Positions 1-12,060 of a stretch of DNA of 64,000 nt are shown here, piece by piece. The notes under the pieces were generated by a model. It was given only the letters and a program-made list of their open reading frames with translations. It did no database searches and had not been told where the DNA came from. The translations under genes were made by a program, and so were the position numbers. Numbering within the stretch: the stretch's first letter is position 1; every line of letters begins with the position of its first letter. The DNA comes from Bombyx mori (taxonomy: Eukaryota; Arthropoda; Insecta; Lepidoptera; Bombycidae). The stretch is taken from assembly GCF_030269925.1 (NCBI RefSeq), contig NC_085119.1:13613001-13677000 (forward strand), given 5' to 3'.

Positions 1-215
1 CGCCCTCGCTTCGCTTCGGAAACATTAAACACACATGAAACCAAAAAAATAAAAAAATAAAAAATTTCAAAAAAGTAGCCTATGTTCATCAGGGACAATG
101 TCGGCTTCTAATGGAAAAAGAATTTTTCAAATCGGTCCAGTAGTTTCGGAGCCTATTCGAAACAAACAAACAAACAAATTATTCCTCTTTATAATATTAG
201 TATAGATATAGAATT
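1..215 (+). repeat. 3' end of a lepidopteran interspersed retroposon, cut by the window edge
   Basis: The segment ends in a sequence typical of lepidopteran LINE/SINE tails: a 'aatcggtccagtagtttcgg' block, a (CAAA)n run, then 'tataatattagtatagat'. The 5' part lies outside the window. The family cannot be named from this piece. Confidence 0.5.
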
Positions 216-867
216 TTGTTGTTTTGTACTCTTTTGTTACTTTATGAAACATTTTGACAAAAAATATTATAACAATTATTAAAAACAATCCAACAAAATT
301 GGCAGAAAGTCGGTGGGAATAATAAGTAAAAAAGTCTAATTAACAATTTTGTCTTTGCTTATTAAAATAAAGGATGATGAAAATATTACTGACCATTGGA
401 AAAGCCTAAGGTTATTTGTCATTTTGAAAAATAGCTGTAGCTTTTCTTTTTCACTTTTTGCTGTGCCTTAACTCTGTTGCAGCCTTTAGACCGTAATTTT
501 TCCTTTGACTGTATTTTCGTTTTCTATTTTTTCGTTTCTATGAAGACAAGAGCGAAGGCGACTTTACGATCGTCTTGCCAACATCTCTTAACCTTTCTAT
601 TCGACATTTGTAGTGATAACTCAGTACAAATTAAAGTACACCAGCTTTCCTACTGGCAAATGTAGACCATATGCCAGAAAGAATTGCAGTCGTTGTGCTC
701 ATCAAAGAGAACTAATCTTTACTGTAGGCAAATACTAATTAGTACTTGGTAATTCGTCTTTAAGTTCTATTGTCACGGTGCAAGAACCAAATCGTAAACT
801 TGCGTAATGCTGGTAGTAGGACATTTTGAGAGGTTTCACTAATGGTCACCATCTTGCCTCCTTCGAC

Positions 868-1235
868 CATATGTTTTTTTTGCCCCTGTAGGCAGACGAG
901 CATACGGCCCACCTGATGGTAAGTGGTCACCGTTTCTCATGGACGTCAGCAATGCCAGGGGCAGAGCCAAGCCGCTGCCTACCATTAGGTACTCTCCGCA
1001 AGCCTCGTTTGAAGAAGGACATGTCATAGCGCTCGGAAAACACCGTGGAGGGGAGTTCATTCCAAAGCCGTAGTTGGTACGTGGCAAAAAAGATCTTTGG
1101 AAACGCACTGTCGATGAACGCAGCGGTTCCAGATAATATGGATGAACTCTACTCCGATGGCGGGAGGAGCGATATGGAGGTGCCATATAGAGTCGAACAG
1201 TTGCTGTACAATAAATTGAGTTCAGATTTTCATCG
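868..1235 (-). repeat. Repeat family B (LINE-derived), minus orientation
   Basis: On the minus strand this reads towards a T/A-tract at 868 and carries the block 'gcaatgccaggggcagagcc'. The same block recurs at 21150, 36408, 38106 and 49950. The distal half (about 1070-1200) matches a second fragment at 50290-50435. It is therefore one dispersed element family, probably the 3' part of a non-LTR retrotransposon. Short open frames here are not host genes. Confidence 0.6.
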
Positions 1236-2639
1236 CATTTCTAAATGTGGTTAATTCCCGTTGTGGTAATTATGACATTGGCTCCAGTACCCACATAGGC
1301 ACCCAAGAGATTACGAAGAAAATTAAATAATCCAAAGTTTATTAATCAAACTTGTGAAACTTAATGTTTTACCACAAAAATATATATTACGTTTGATAAT
1401 AAAAAGTGACTCTGATTGCGATGGAAACTCACAAAACCGAGTAATACGTTCCAAGTACAAAATTAAAAATTACATTGAATTTCCTTTAAACCTTCAAATC
1501 TGACGTGAAATATGTGAAAAGTTACGTTGAACTGATGAAATTCCGCGCAGCTTCTGAGTCTAGATGAAATTTGTTCTCCGAACCAATATTGAGCAGATGG
1601 CTTGAAGTGAAATTGCAACGTTGTCCTATAACATAGAGCACTTTTATGTCTTAAAATAAAATAAATTTTACTACATACCACTTAAAGTTTATTAAATCCA
1701 TCATACTGTATAATACAAAAGACTTTCTTTAACAAAAATGAGTGAAAAATATTTCATTTTGAAAAACATCACCAAATTATTCTCCATAGTATTTAACATT
1801 AAGTGATGAATTCTCCGAAATAGGGTGGCGACAAAAGAAACTCCAGCACGAAACACGATTCTTTTTAACATCTACAAAGTGAGTTTTTGATCAGTCGACA
1901 TCAGAGATTTCATTTAAAAAAAACCTTTTTTTTTTTAAGAAATTTTACCAACGTATTATGTTAATTTGCGTTTTCCTCGAAGTAAGTTTATTGCTGCATC
2001 ATTGTGATAAGAATAAACTGGACAGCGGAATACAATTTGTCAATTACTTTACTTTAACATTCTGAAATTTAAATAAAGGTATATTATATAGGTATTTAAA
2101 AAAAAACGTTCCATCAACAACCCTGACCTGGCGGTTTTCTCCTGCGTAATTGAAAAAATGAGGGATGGCGACGTCTTGTGTAGCACGCCACCACCTGAAC
2201 TGATGACCAAATGATGATAGATGATCGATGTGCAAACGACTAAAAAGAAAAATCGGTCATGGAAACATACACGCATAAGACAAGAGCAAGCTTACCTAAA
2301 ATCCAAAATGACAAACATCTCCATCTCCATCCATAGCCAATGTCGATGGTGTGGTGACGTCACTAGAGTCCCACGTTGGCGGCGATTGCTGCAGCCAGTT
2401 CCATTTTCCTAGTATTTAGTATGTTAGAGATTTATTGAATTTTCTTCAGTTTTCATGAGTCAGGGTACTTCGTCGTACATGACCCAGAAAACTTAAGTAT
2501 TCAAAACGTAAGGAATAATAAAATTAAGGCAGTAAAAGCCTGAAAATTTAACACCTTCATTTCTGTCTTAATGACTGAGCAACGTGAAGATCAAATACAA
2601 TCATTTGGAGTCTTTTTTTATTGTCTCCTTATGCTAATA
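1236..2639. other. AT-rich stretch without recognised gene or repeat
   Basis: Only short open frames without protein-like composition are present. A slightly GC-richer patch at about 2120-2410 has no recognisable product. Confidence 0.5.
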
Positions 2640-3182
2640 ACCTCGAGGGGCTATGCGACGTGTAGGCGAGATCACGAGACTCAGCCTGTCGGATTTGCTA
2701 ACACCAGCCCTAATAAGGGCAGTATTTCGCTGAATCTACCACCGGATCGGAATCGCGACCCACCGAGAAGATCCGGCAAGAAAATCAGTGGGCTGTTTCT
2801 GTGGGATAATTTTCATGACGAATCCTTCATCGCATTCGACGGGCTAACCAGAACGGTAACCGGTGTTTGGAATGTCTAAAACACCGATAGTGGATCGAAA
2901 GGATCCGAAGTGACGTGTTTTAGGTGACGGCGGCGGCTTACCGTTTGATCAGTAAGATCGGGTATATAGCTATCGAGGGGGAGGATGATGGGAGAGATGT
3001 GCCCCGCACTAAACGCTGCACTCTCCCCCCTTTGCCTTTTCATGAGTTCTGTATCATGCGAGGCTCGGACGTGGGTTGTTGAGCGACAGGAGGTTTTAGT
3101 CGGTTCGACTCAGACATACCCCGCCCACCATCCCGAGTGGAGGGTGAGAGACCGGCGATTTCCTCCTGACAAAAAAAAAAAA
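2640..3182 (+). repeat. LINE 3' region (family C, R1/jockey-like), plus orientation
   Basis: This GC-rich block shares its centre ('gaatctaccaccggatcgg', 'gaaactcagtgggctg'-like) with copies at 14755, 26375 (minus) and 37298. It ends in a poly(A) run at about 3171-3182 after 'gatttcctcctgac'. The layout is that of the 3' untranslated end of a Bombyx non-LTR retrotransposon. I cannot name the element with certainty. Confidence 0.6.
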
Positions 3183-3189
3183 TGTAGTT

Positions 3190-3491
3190 ATCGATGTCCA
3201 CAATAAGAGGGTTAGTGTTGCGCCGTTTATTTGAAGTAGCGCTCCGACGCTGACTTCATACACTTACTTATGAGTTCTAATTCGAAATGGTCCTGTAAAT
3301 CTACGTTCCCGCACTACAGTGCTCGGATGGCTATCCTTCAAAAACGGCATTGAATAATTTGTAAGGTGTTTACATGAGTGCGGGCTGTTGGAGCAAACCA
3401 CTACACTTGCATAGGTTATGACCGGACGTACGCATGTTTTATAGTGAGTTACCTTAGTACGAAGGAACAATTTACTACGCTTGCAGATCAT
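3190..3491 (-). pseudogene. Broken reverse transcriptase C-terminus, jockey-clade LINE
   Basis: The minus strand encodes 'LYKTC-IRPV-TYAS'-type sequence (here KTCVRPVITYASVV). In another frame it continues as a 'NVDL...LELISK-MKSASER'-like stretch. Both are hallmarks of the C-terminal end of jockey-type reverse transcriptases. At least one frameshift separates the two parts and the catalytic core is missing, so this is a dead fragment. It lies directly beside the oppositely oriented family C LINE end. Confidence 0.65.
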
Positions 3492-3967
3492 CGGATAGAG
3501 AGATCGCGGCCTTTGCCCTGTACTATATACGTTTTCTTAGTGAAACATCATAGCTATGTGTACACAAGTTTGGTCATTCAGAGAACGGAACGTCAAATTG
3601 TCTGACCTAAACGTCATAAATAATACCAAAATTCGTGTGCCTAAAATTTTTGACGTGAATATTAAGTAAATAAAAAATATTGCCTTTATACGAAGACGGT
3701 TTACGAAATAACCTAATATTTATGCTGGGCCCGTCCGAATAATCTTCGCATAAGCTATACTGGGTAGTCAGGAACACGTTCTTTTACTTAAAGACCAACT
3801 GACTTTTGTTTATAGCTTAAAGGATTCTCGGTATGCTTTTGAAGTGGACGTGACTTAGAGGAAGGGCCTTGAATCCGCCCGCCGTTTTGAAAGATACAAT
3901 AAGATATTTTTTTCGCCACAAGAATAGTTGCATAGGATTACACAGATTTTTTAAATTTCTTTCCTAA

Positions 3968-4213
3968 TTTTTTTATTTATTGCTTAGATTGGTGGACGAG
4001 CTCACAGCCCACCTGGTATTAGGTGGTTACTAAAACCCATAGACATCTACAACGTAAATGCGCCACCTACCTTGAGATATAAGTTCTAATATCTCAGTAT
4101 AGTTATAACGATTGTCTCACCCTTCAAACCGAAACGCATTACTGCTTCACTGCAGAAATAGGCAGGGTGGTGGTACCTACCCGTGCGGACTCACAAGAGG
4201 TCCTACCACCAGT
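3968..4213 (-). mobile_element. SINE Bm1, 3' part, minus strand
   Basis: It reads from a T-rich tail and 'tgcttag' through 'gagctcacagcccacctgg', 'gcattactgcttca' and 'aaataggcagggtggtgg' to 'aggtcctaccaccagt'. This is the reverse complement of the Bm1 body. The tRNA-related head is absent. Confidence 0.9.
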
Positions 4214-4730
4214 AAAATTCCCTATTCTGATGTGAAATTATCATCCGAACAAAATAACTGTCTTTTTCTTCTTCTTTTTACGCAGCGGTAAACGCAATTT
4301 TTAATTTATGAAAACATCATCGTTATTATCAGTAAATTCACACAGTGTTTATATAATTAAAGTCCTTTACAATACGACCGTACTCAACTATGATTGTCAC
4401 TGTCTGATCTTACCACTTTCGCGAAATGAATCATATATTAATGATACTTTGACTATGGCCTTGTCTGAAGTGCCAACAATAGCGATATCAAGTTCCAAAC
4501 CAATCAAATACGTAATGATTGAATGAATATATCATGAACAAATAAAGAGGTACACAGATTCGCATTTATTTACTTATTAGACTAGTGAATACGGCAAATA
4601 TAGTCCTTATAGTTACGATTACAGTGCCACTTACCTGATCAAACACACACAAATGTTTTCATCAAAATCGTTCAGGAGAAATCCAGTGACAAATTAAGTT
4701 AGTTACTAGACTACACTATCTGTCTTAGAA

Positions 4731-4731
4731 C

Positions 4732-4763
<32 letters not shown>
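4731..4763 (+). repeat. (CT)n microsatellite
   Basis: An uninterrupted run of about fifteen CT units follows 'accgct'. Confidence 0.95.
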
Positions 4764-4764
<1 letters not shown>

Positions 4765-4828
4765 AAAACGGGTAAAAACCTCATTTAAATTTACTATCAT
4801 TAACACCATCCCACAGCCCAACACAATA

Positions 4829-5100
4829 CAATATAATACAAAAACACTTTATTGCATTTAGGTACACCAAAATAATGACAGTGACAAAAAAATATCGAAC
4901 ATCAGTGTAGTCATTAGATATAAGTTCATCTAACGCTTAAGCCATGTCAAGTTCATAGAAAAAGGGCATTTTTTCTCTCAAAAGCGACGAAAAGTTAGTG
5001 AATTGGATTTGTGAAAGATTTCGAATGTTAAACAGAATGGTGCATGCATTTATCAGATACGAAGCTGCCAAAAGCAACCGGTGAAATGATGTGAACTGTT
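4829..5100 (-). repeat. Probable LINE 3' end, minus strand
   Basis: A (AATAC)n-like run followed by 'aaaacactttattgcattt' is a frequent 3' terminus of lepidopteran non-LTR elements in reverse orientation. The rest is too diverged for family assignment. Confidence 0.35.
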
Positions 5101-5192
5101 AGGTGCTTATTTATTGTTAGCCGATTTTTTTGATTCATTATTTTCATTAGGTTCAGCAAAGTCTTTTCTCGTTCGTAATCATTTTATTATGT

Positions 5193-5437
5193 TTAATTTA
5201 TTGCTTGAAAAGTTCAAGAGCTCACGGCCCATCTGGTGTTAAGGGGTTACAGCCACCCATAGCAATCGCTACGTGAAGACGATGGCATGGGTGGTAACCC
5301 ACCATCTCGAGATATGTAGTCTAAATATAAATTTCGGCTTCAATTTCCGGCTTCAAACCGGAACGCATTACCTCTTCACATTAGAAATAGGCAGGCCAGT
5401 GATAGTTATTCGTGTGGACTCACAAGACATCCTAGTG
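5193..5437 (-). mobile_element. SINE Bm1, degenerate, minus strand
   Basis: It retains 'gagctcacggcccatctggtgtta', 'cggaacgcattacctcttca' and 'gaaataggcag' in Bm1 order. Many substitutions and small indels mark it as an old copy. Confidence 0.75.
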
Positions 5438-6704
5438 TAACAAATCACGCAAAAATAAAACTTTCAAGCATAAATTAAGGTTTAATAATCTTATTACATG
5501 TTATTGTTTTCCCATGAAAGCTATTTGCGAATATGCGTGTGACTTTCACGGGATATGCTTGTTTAAATTATGTAATGCAGTCTGTTAAAAGGATGATTGA
5601 ATGAGAGGACTCATTGTTGACTACGACAGCCCCATACACAAACGCGTGAGGGACCTCGAGTAAAGACTCGGTCACCGGCCCCAAAAAATTATCATGGTAT
5701 GGCGGTTTCGCATCCCCTTCCTTATCTCGTAATATTAGTGCGGCACGTTTGAGTTCTTAATTGTTTCTGGATTTCGACCAATCAGTCAAACAGCTGTTCA
5801 GTGGCAGCCCAAATGTTTTGATAAAATGACTAGAACGAAGACTAGGATGACTAGGTAGCTTGACGAAATAGCGACAAGCCCACAACTTGACCAGACGATT
5901 CGGTCGATACAGCAATTTGTTAACATCAATAACGATTATGAGTTTGTAAACTTTAGCGGAAATGTTTAGCTTATAAAATTATATGAACATTGTATCCGCA
6001 GGGATTGTGAGTGCTTTAAATAATTTCCCCTGGTGTTCAGGAGAGGGCAATTTGTCAACGTCGAGACGCGCTCCGTACGAGCGAGCAGCTTTGCCGTGAT
6101 CTCTGTTAACTTGAAGCAAAAATACGCAAGTATGTACAGTACGAGTTGATAAAAATTACTTCAGCTGTAATACTTTAGAGTGATCACGTTATTACTAGTG
6201 ATGGGGCACATTGTGAATCGATACTATTCTATTTTTTTTTATTCATTCCTCTACATAAAAGTACGAGATCATAGTCCACCTCGACTTAAGAGACACAGAA
6301 GACAGGGTATCAAACAAAATTGCTGCCGTCCATCTTGAGAGAGGAAAGCAAATTCACAATTGCATTTTAGTGACCATTGTAGGAAGATAATGAAAAAGAT
6401 GGGTGCTTGAAATTATCGATAAGGAAGGTACAAGGTCTGGTGAGTTCAGTGGAGGACTTCAAATCCAAAATTACTTGTATTTTTTTAAGATCAAGCAACA
6501 CGATTCGAATAGAATGGAAGCAGATATAAATATTAAGACGACCCGATTAAAAATTTGTCGCCCATTTGAAGGGTCATAGAGCTACCGGTCAGCGGTCCAA
6601 TGAGGTTGTTGACAATGAATTTTGTATAACTGATTGTTGACACGAAAGTTTTGTTCATTTTTGTTGCCATAAGCATTAATTCTATATAAATGTTTATAAT
6701 ACTG
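5438..6704. other. Intergenic, nothing recognised
   Basis: No protein-like open frame is present. A GC-richer patch at 6050-6115 carries no motif I can name. Confidence 0.5.
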
Positions 6705-7094
6705 CTAGCTGACCCCGCAAACGTTCTTTTGCCATATATAAAATTTCTAGGGAATTTCTAGTGTAAACAAAAAAAACTAACTTATTGTAAGTCTGTAAGG
6801 ATGTGGTAAATGAGTGAAAGAGGCATGTAGCGCTGTGAACGATGAGGGAATATAAAAATAACAAAACCTCATTCAACCACATAGGTAATACCTCATTATA
6901 ACAAAAAAAATGTCCAAAAAATAAAAAAAATATGTTAGGGGTGGACAACCCTTATTACTTAGGGGTATGAAAAACAGATAGTAGCCGATTTTCAGACCTA
7001 CTGAATATGCATATAAAATTTCATAAAAATCGGTCAAACCGTTTCAGAGAAGTATAGTAACTAACATTGTGACACGAGAATTTTATATATAAGA
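6705..7094 (-). mobile_element. Non-autonomous Helitron-like element, minus strand
   Basis: On the minus strand the element begins TCTTATATATAAAATTCTC after an A and ends '...gcggggtcagCTAG'. These are the TC start and CTAG end of lepidopteran Helitrons. The internal 'accgatttttatgaaatttt' and 'cataccccta' blocks also fit this family. The base after CTAG is C rather than the usual T. Confidence 0.6.
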
Positions 7095-7282
7095 TTTATT
7101 TTCAAATCGCGCGTCGGCACAATCGCCACAAGGTTATTTTTATGCAAATCCATAATATCCTGTCCCGCAAAACTGTCTTGTTCCCATTTTTTACCCTTAA
7201 TAGACCTATTATTTTTCCTTTCACACAAGTATGAGACATCGCCGGTATCAGGAAGTTTTGTGTTGAATTTTGTAATTTAATA

Positions 7283-7846
7283 ATATCGAGGGGTGAAAGT
7301 CTGTTTGGTTTAAGCGACATTTCGCTTAATACGCGACATTTATCTTTGTAATTAAAGGTCTATTTTATTTGGTATTGGTATCGGTACAATTCGATGTTTT
7401 TAATTGAACTTCGATTAAGTTTACCCCATTCAAATAGCTCAGCGGTCGGGGTAAATTACCCCAAATGGGGTAAAATGAAATTTTTGGGGGAAAAAATGAA
7501 ACTTTTATGAGTAAAAAGTATATATTGAAGTGAAATTTCTTTAGAATCGTTGTGATTTCAAACTCGATGTAACGAAACGAAAAAATTATTTTTTTTTTCA
7601 AAATTATCATGGGGTCTATAATATGAAAGATGCTAAAAAGAAGCGATTTCGTTTTTTTTTTGTTCTTCGCCATGGGGTATAATATCAACTTACACAAAAA
7701 AAAATTGTAGTAATAATTTAAAAAGTTCCCCGACCGCTGAAATAGCTGAATGATATTTTTTCCAAGTTGTAAACTTGAAATGGCTCTCCTATAAAGTTGT
7801 AAAAATATCGCTTAAACCAAATAACCTTTCACCCCTCGATATTGTT
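7283..7846. mobile_element. Fold-back / MITE-like element with long inverted repeats
   Basis: The outer inverted repeats 'atatcgaggggtgaaag...tttggtttaagcga' lie at 7284-7320 and 7805-7846. A second, inner pair around 'agcggtcgggg' lies at 7440-7450 and 7729-7738. Most of both halves can therefore pair. There is no transposase. The flanks share TTAAT near both ends but not as a clean duplication. The 110-codon minus-strand frame inside is low complexity and not a gene. Confidence 0.55.
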
Positions 7847-8169
7847 AATAAATATTGACCGTCAATAAATAATTGATTAAAGTTCAATAAAACAACTAGT
7901 CGTAAATTCTTGTTAACTACGTAGTTTGCTGCAACAGTATATTATCTATTGTGAATCTAAATCAATTCGCCTACTGAATGATAACCACCACATAACTAAT
8001 AATAAATCCACTGACTTTAAAAAGTTATATGCTTTCGATTCTATTTATGGCTGTTCATGCATTAATTCCAGATAAAAACAAAAAACACAGACTATCAATT
8101 AAACCTTTTCGATTTTTCACTGTGCCTGTACAATGTGTCAACAGTTTCCCATGTTTTCTGGGCACGCTC

Positions 8170-8362
8170 TCTGTTCGAAGCGATTAATCATTTTCAAATT
8201 CAATTCAAATTCAAATTCAAAATCATTTATTTCAACTTAGATGTCAGTATGACACACTTGTTGAATGTCAAAATACAAATAACAATGTTAACTCTACCAC
8301 CAGTTCCAAAAAAAGCCACAGTCCTGAGAAGAACCGGCGAAACAAACTCAGCGGGCTTTTTT
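8170..8362 (-). repeat. Lepidopteran LINE/SINE-type repeat, minus strand
   Basis: The blocks 'atcatttatttcaacttaga', 'atgacacacttgttgaatg' and 'gaaacaaactcagcgggct' form a common lepidopteran retroposon 3' region. They are followed by a T-rich tract. Confidence 0.5.
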
Positions 8363-9459
8363 TTTGTTTTTTCTCAAATATTTTCTTTTTTTTAAATAAA
8401 TAAAAATATTTACAATAAAGGGAAAAACAAGTCAAAAAATACAATAAAAAAAATAATAATAATAATAATGAAAAACGAAAATCAATTCTGCAGCTAACAT
8501 ATTCCGCTCACAACTCTGCACTGCTTTAGAAATGTTCTTTCTTAAAGCGGAAAGAAAGAACAAAAATAAACTTTAAACAAAAAAAAAATCGATTCTATAA
8601 CTTACTTATATTTTTAGTAGAAATTAATTGAACACTCTGGCAACATCTTTTTATTTTCTACCTATTCGATTCAATATTATTAAATTAAAATTTGTCCGAA
8701 TGAATCCATTTGAGAGAAAGTTGATATCCAAGAACTTCAAAGGATTTAATCTAGGAGGGATTCTTAAAATTCATTGGTCTTTGGAGTGAATTTAATACCA
8801 GCAATATCGGGCTTACAAACGATTTTAACTTTTCTTATATCAAGAGTATTTAAAGTCAATTTTTTTCAGAATCGCTCGTGAACTTCCAATCATTAGAACA
8901 TCTGAAAAAAATCAACAACACATCAAGATATAACAGTTTATGTTCATATTTAAGATTCTTCTAGAAGATAACTAGTGAAGTAATTTTTTTTAGTATTACA
9001 AATTCAAAAAATAAATGCATTATATTAAAAGTTATTTAAGCTATCTCTTAATAGAGCCCTTACGTACGGCCTAACTTCCTACCGTCCTCTAAACTCCTAC
9101 GAAATTGTCTCGTTGAACATCTTTCATTTCATTAACTGTAGCCTTACATTTTACGTTCTGTTGTCGTATTAATTAAAACTGTGAAACTTTTGTTGTCAAT
9201 TTTGAAGTTGTTAATATTGCAGACACAATTCGTTAACAAAAACGTTACTTGTAGGTCTTGAAACAACAGTGTTTTTCCATTTTTATAATATAATGATACA
9301 AAATTTGCGCCGCGATTTCGTCAGCGTTAAATTAGTAACACTTTTATTGCTAATATTATTATGTATATTCTTACAAATGTTCCTATTACTATAGAGTTTT
9401 GGAATGTAATGACAAAGGGAAGGAGATCTTCCACTGAGTGGGTTGGTTTCAATGTTTTT
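8363..9459. other. AT-rich intergenic stretch
   Basis: A/T homopolymer runs, including (AAT)n near 8450, and no gene-like frame. Confidence 0.5.
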
Positions 9460-9526
9460 GGAACGAAGTTCCTTATGGGACGTACCCTAACCGGGAAAAA
9501 ACGTCCGTAACGTAAGATTTTTATTA

Positions 9527-10836
9527 CAGGGTGGCCCATAAGTCCTTTGATATGAAAAAAAAATTATTAAAATAAAACTAATTACATTATGAATTAAATT
9601 TTTATTTACATAAAAAGCTTAAAAAACGGGAATTATTTTTTGAAAATAACATCTCCTAAATGTAATCCGTTGCGATCACGGCACTCTTGCAAACGACGTC
9701 TAAAATTGTCGATGACTGCGCGGCACGTCACTGCTGAAATGCTTGTCATTTCTCTGCGGATGTTTTCTTTTAGGGCCTCAATTGACCGCGGGTTTGTGTC
9801 GTATACTTTAGCCTTAAGGTAGCCCCACAAAAAAAAATCCATCGGGGTCAGATCTGGACTACGTGGAGGCCAGGAAATGTCTCCTCTCTTAGAGATAACT
9901 TTGCCAGGAAAAAGTTGACGGATAACGGGCATAGCAGTGTTACAGGTGTGAGAAGTGGCCCCATCCTGTTGAAACCACGTCCTGGCATTAAAGCCTGAAA
10001 AGTTTTGCAATTCTGGTATGAAAAACTCTTCGATCATAGCCACATATCGCTCCAACGTAACAGTAACTGCGCGCCCTCTGCCATCCTCAAAGAAGTAAGG
10101 CCCTAGGATACCATGGGCTGACATAGCGGCCCAAACAGTCACTTTCGGACTATGTAAGGGCTTCTGATGCTTAAGTTTTGGATTGATGGGGCTCCAACAG
10201 CGGCAATTTTGTTTACTAACATGCCCGTTAAGATGGAAATGAGCCTCGTCAGAGAACATTATGTTATTGAAGGAAGTAAACCGATTCAACATTTCATTCG
10301 CATAATTTTGTCTTTGAATACCGTCAGTTTCCTTTAATTCTTGAACCAACTGAATTTTGTAAGGGTGCATATGTAAATCTTTCTTCAAAATCCGTTGTAA
10401 CGATGTCCTGGGTACGTTTAATGCTCTGGCGCGCTTACGAGTTGACTGTGTCGGATTTTCGCGAATAGACTGTGTCACTGTGTCTATGTTTTGTTCCGTA
10501 CGTGACGTCCTTGGGCGACCCAACCGCGGTTTATCTAACGTCGAACCGGTCTCCTCGAACTTAGCAACCCAGTTCTTAATCGTTTGAAGAGTTGGAGTGT
10601 CGTCAAAGTTGTGTAAACCTTTGTGTTCTCGAAATTTACGCCGCGCAACGGTTGCCGAATTGTCGTTTTTATAAAACTCGCGCACACAAAACGCACGGTC
10701 CGCTCCGGTAAAACGCTCCATCGCGACTAAATTCCCAGAAACCGAAGTTACTCCCCCCGCTTCCCCTGCACTGCTCACGCGCGCCCTGTTCGTTTTATTC
10801 AAATTTTACTTTTCAAAGGACTTATGGGCCACCCTG
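9527..10836 (-). mobile_element. Tc1/mariner element, DD41D type, structurally complete
   Basis: This is a 1310-bp element with perfect 24-bp terminal inverted repeats that start CAGGGTGGCCCATAAG. It is flanked on both sides by TA. The uninterrupted copy of its host repeat near 16950-16960 reads through the site with a single TA, which confirms the insertion point. The transposase frame inside is uninterrupted. Confidence 0.93.
9633..10721 (-). CDS. Mariner transposase, DD41D (rosa-like), apparently intact
   Basis: This transposase would bind its terminal repeats and move the element by cut-and-paste at TA sites. The frame gives 362 residues from the ATG (MERFTGADRAF). It extends upstream to a TTG that I do not use. 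The N-terminal half holds helix-turn-helix segments and a GRPRTS linker like the mariner GRPR motif. The catalytic core shows FSDEAHFHLNG (first Asp), WFQQDGATSH (second Asp) and SPDLTPMDFFLWG (third Asp). I count 41 residues between the second and third Asp, which assigns DD41D. There are no stops or frameshifts. With perfect inverted repeats this suggests a young and possibly active copy. Activity itself is inference. Confidence 0.92.
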   Translation of the reverse strand: MERFTGADRAFCVREFYKNDNSATVARRKFREHKGLHNFDDTPTLQTIKNWVAKFEETGSTLDKPRLGRPRTSRTEQNIDTVTQSIRENPTQSTRKRARALNVPRTSLQRILKKDLHMHPYKIQLVQELKETDGIQRQNYANEMLNRFTSFNNIMFSDEAHFHLNGHVSKQNCRCWSPINPKLKHQKPLHSPKVTVWAAMSAHGILGPYFFEDGRGRAVTVTLERYVAMIEEFFIPELQNFSGFNARTWFQQDGATSHTCNTAMPVIRQLFPGKVISKRGDISWPPRSPDLTPMDFFLWGYLKAKVYDTNPRSIEALKENIRREMTSISAVTCRAVIDNFRRRLQECRDRNGLHLGDVIFKK

Positions 10837-11135
10837 TAGTAATGCACACAGTGTACGACTTAACTTTGTAATAACGTACAAAAAATAACATATTCTTTTA
10901 TCATTCATTGACCACGATCTCAGAGCGTTCGTTTTGCGCAATACACTAACTCTTATGCAAACATCGTGAATGAAGTGTACCACAATAAGTTCGCACGTTA
11001 CCGAATGACCGTGGGCTGTTGCGAAACCTCCAGTTTTATTTTCTTTATACCTTGAATAGAACTTAAAATTAATTTTTTTCTAATAAGGAACTTCGTTCCT
11101 ATCCGGTGTCCCACGACACCACACATCTTTTTTTT

Positions 11136-12060
11136 ATATGAAGGCAGGATTACTGGTGGCCTGGAGAACTTTAGGTTAGGTTGCATGTTGAACTCTTTGC
11201 CCAATTCGATGAGTACGGTGACCAGGTTCCCTAAGCCTGCTCGCAGTGCTAGAGCTTAAGGCGTCTAATGCTAGAGTTAGTGTGTAGAGCGTCGATAGTG
11301 ACTGGCTCTACGTGAGCAGGAGTCGGGGAGTTGTCGGAGTCCAAACAGGGTCCAGAGTCGGGAATTATATATATGAAAAGCTATCTTGAAAATTTCGTTA
11401 GCGGTATATCATATGTCAACATATGGCTATCACCACATCACTCCCCACCGAGACCGGAGCTTGTGCCATTAAGAGCATTGGCGTGCTGAGATCAGCTGAA
11501 AAAAATAGTATACGTTTAGTTGAAATTTACAATTCATCGTATTTCTTTTTGTAGCTATAGAATAAAACCGATTAAAGCTCAAACCATCCGAAATTGGCTT
11601 ATTGAGCTTACAGACTGAGTTAAATTATCTTATTTTGTGATTCTTCTAGACACCATCTCGTATTCGTGAGCTCATCTATCGCTTTAACTTATAAAAAAGG
11701 AAAAAGAATATCCTCTCTCATTCGCAATGAAATGGTCTTGCATTAGCAGTTTCGAGTTGTTGGCTACGGGTTTTTATTTTCATCAGAATTAGACGAAGCC
11801 TTATTCTGTTTATAAATAGTTAGTAAAACTGTCGTACTCCGCTATGACTACGATTGTCTGGAAAACATCGAACAAAACTACTCACGTGACTTATCGTTTA
11901 TTCGTGGTATTGAGACAGAAAGCTTTTCTGGGAGTGCTCACAACTGTATCAAGTTTCATCACAATTGGTTTAGGAACGTATAGGGGACAAACATGCAATG
12001 ATTTTTATTGAAACACATCCTTGGCAAAGCATGCAAATCTTATACCTTTAAACGAGCAAT
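11136..12060. other. Intergenic, no gene recognised
   Basis: Contains a GC-richer patch (11200-11350) without coding character and AT-rich sequence to 12060. Confidence 0.45.

Larger units (their letters stand above)
9460..11135 (-). mobile_element. GAA-hairpin repeat (family G1), copy A, split by a DD41D mariner
   Basis: The outer parts (9460-9526 and 10837-11135) are the reverse complement of a continuous copy at 16655-17032. The left end starts with GGAAC-GAA-GTTCC, a 5-bp stem with a GAA loop. The right end has the same hairpin, then a GGTGTC/GACACC stem-loop, then ACACATC and a T run. The inserted mariner explains the excess length. Native length is about 365 bp, with no coding capacity. 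Confidence 0.8.

Noticed and set aside
839..1186. 115-codon minus-strand frame
   Set aside because: It coincides with repeat family B, which recurs at several places in the window.
7365..7697. 110-codon minus-strand frame
   Set aside because: It lies within the fold-back element, is dominated by Lys/Ile/Phe from AT-rich sequence, and shows no domain.
10722..10802. 27-residue extension of the DD41D transposase
   Set aside because: The extension begins at TTG. The first ATG (10721) gives a normal transposase N-terminus.
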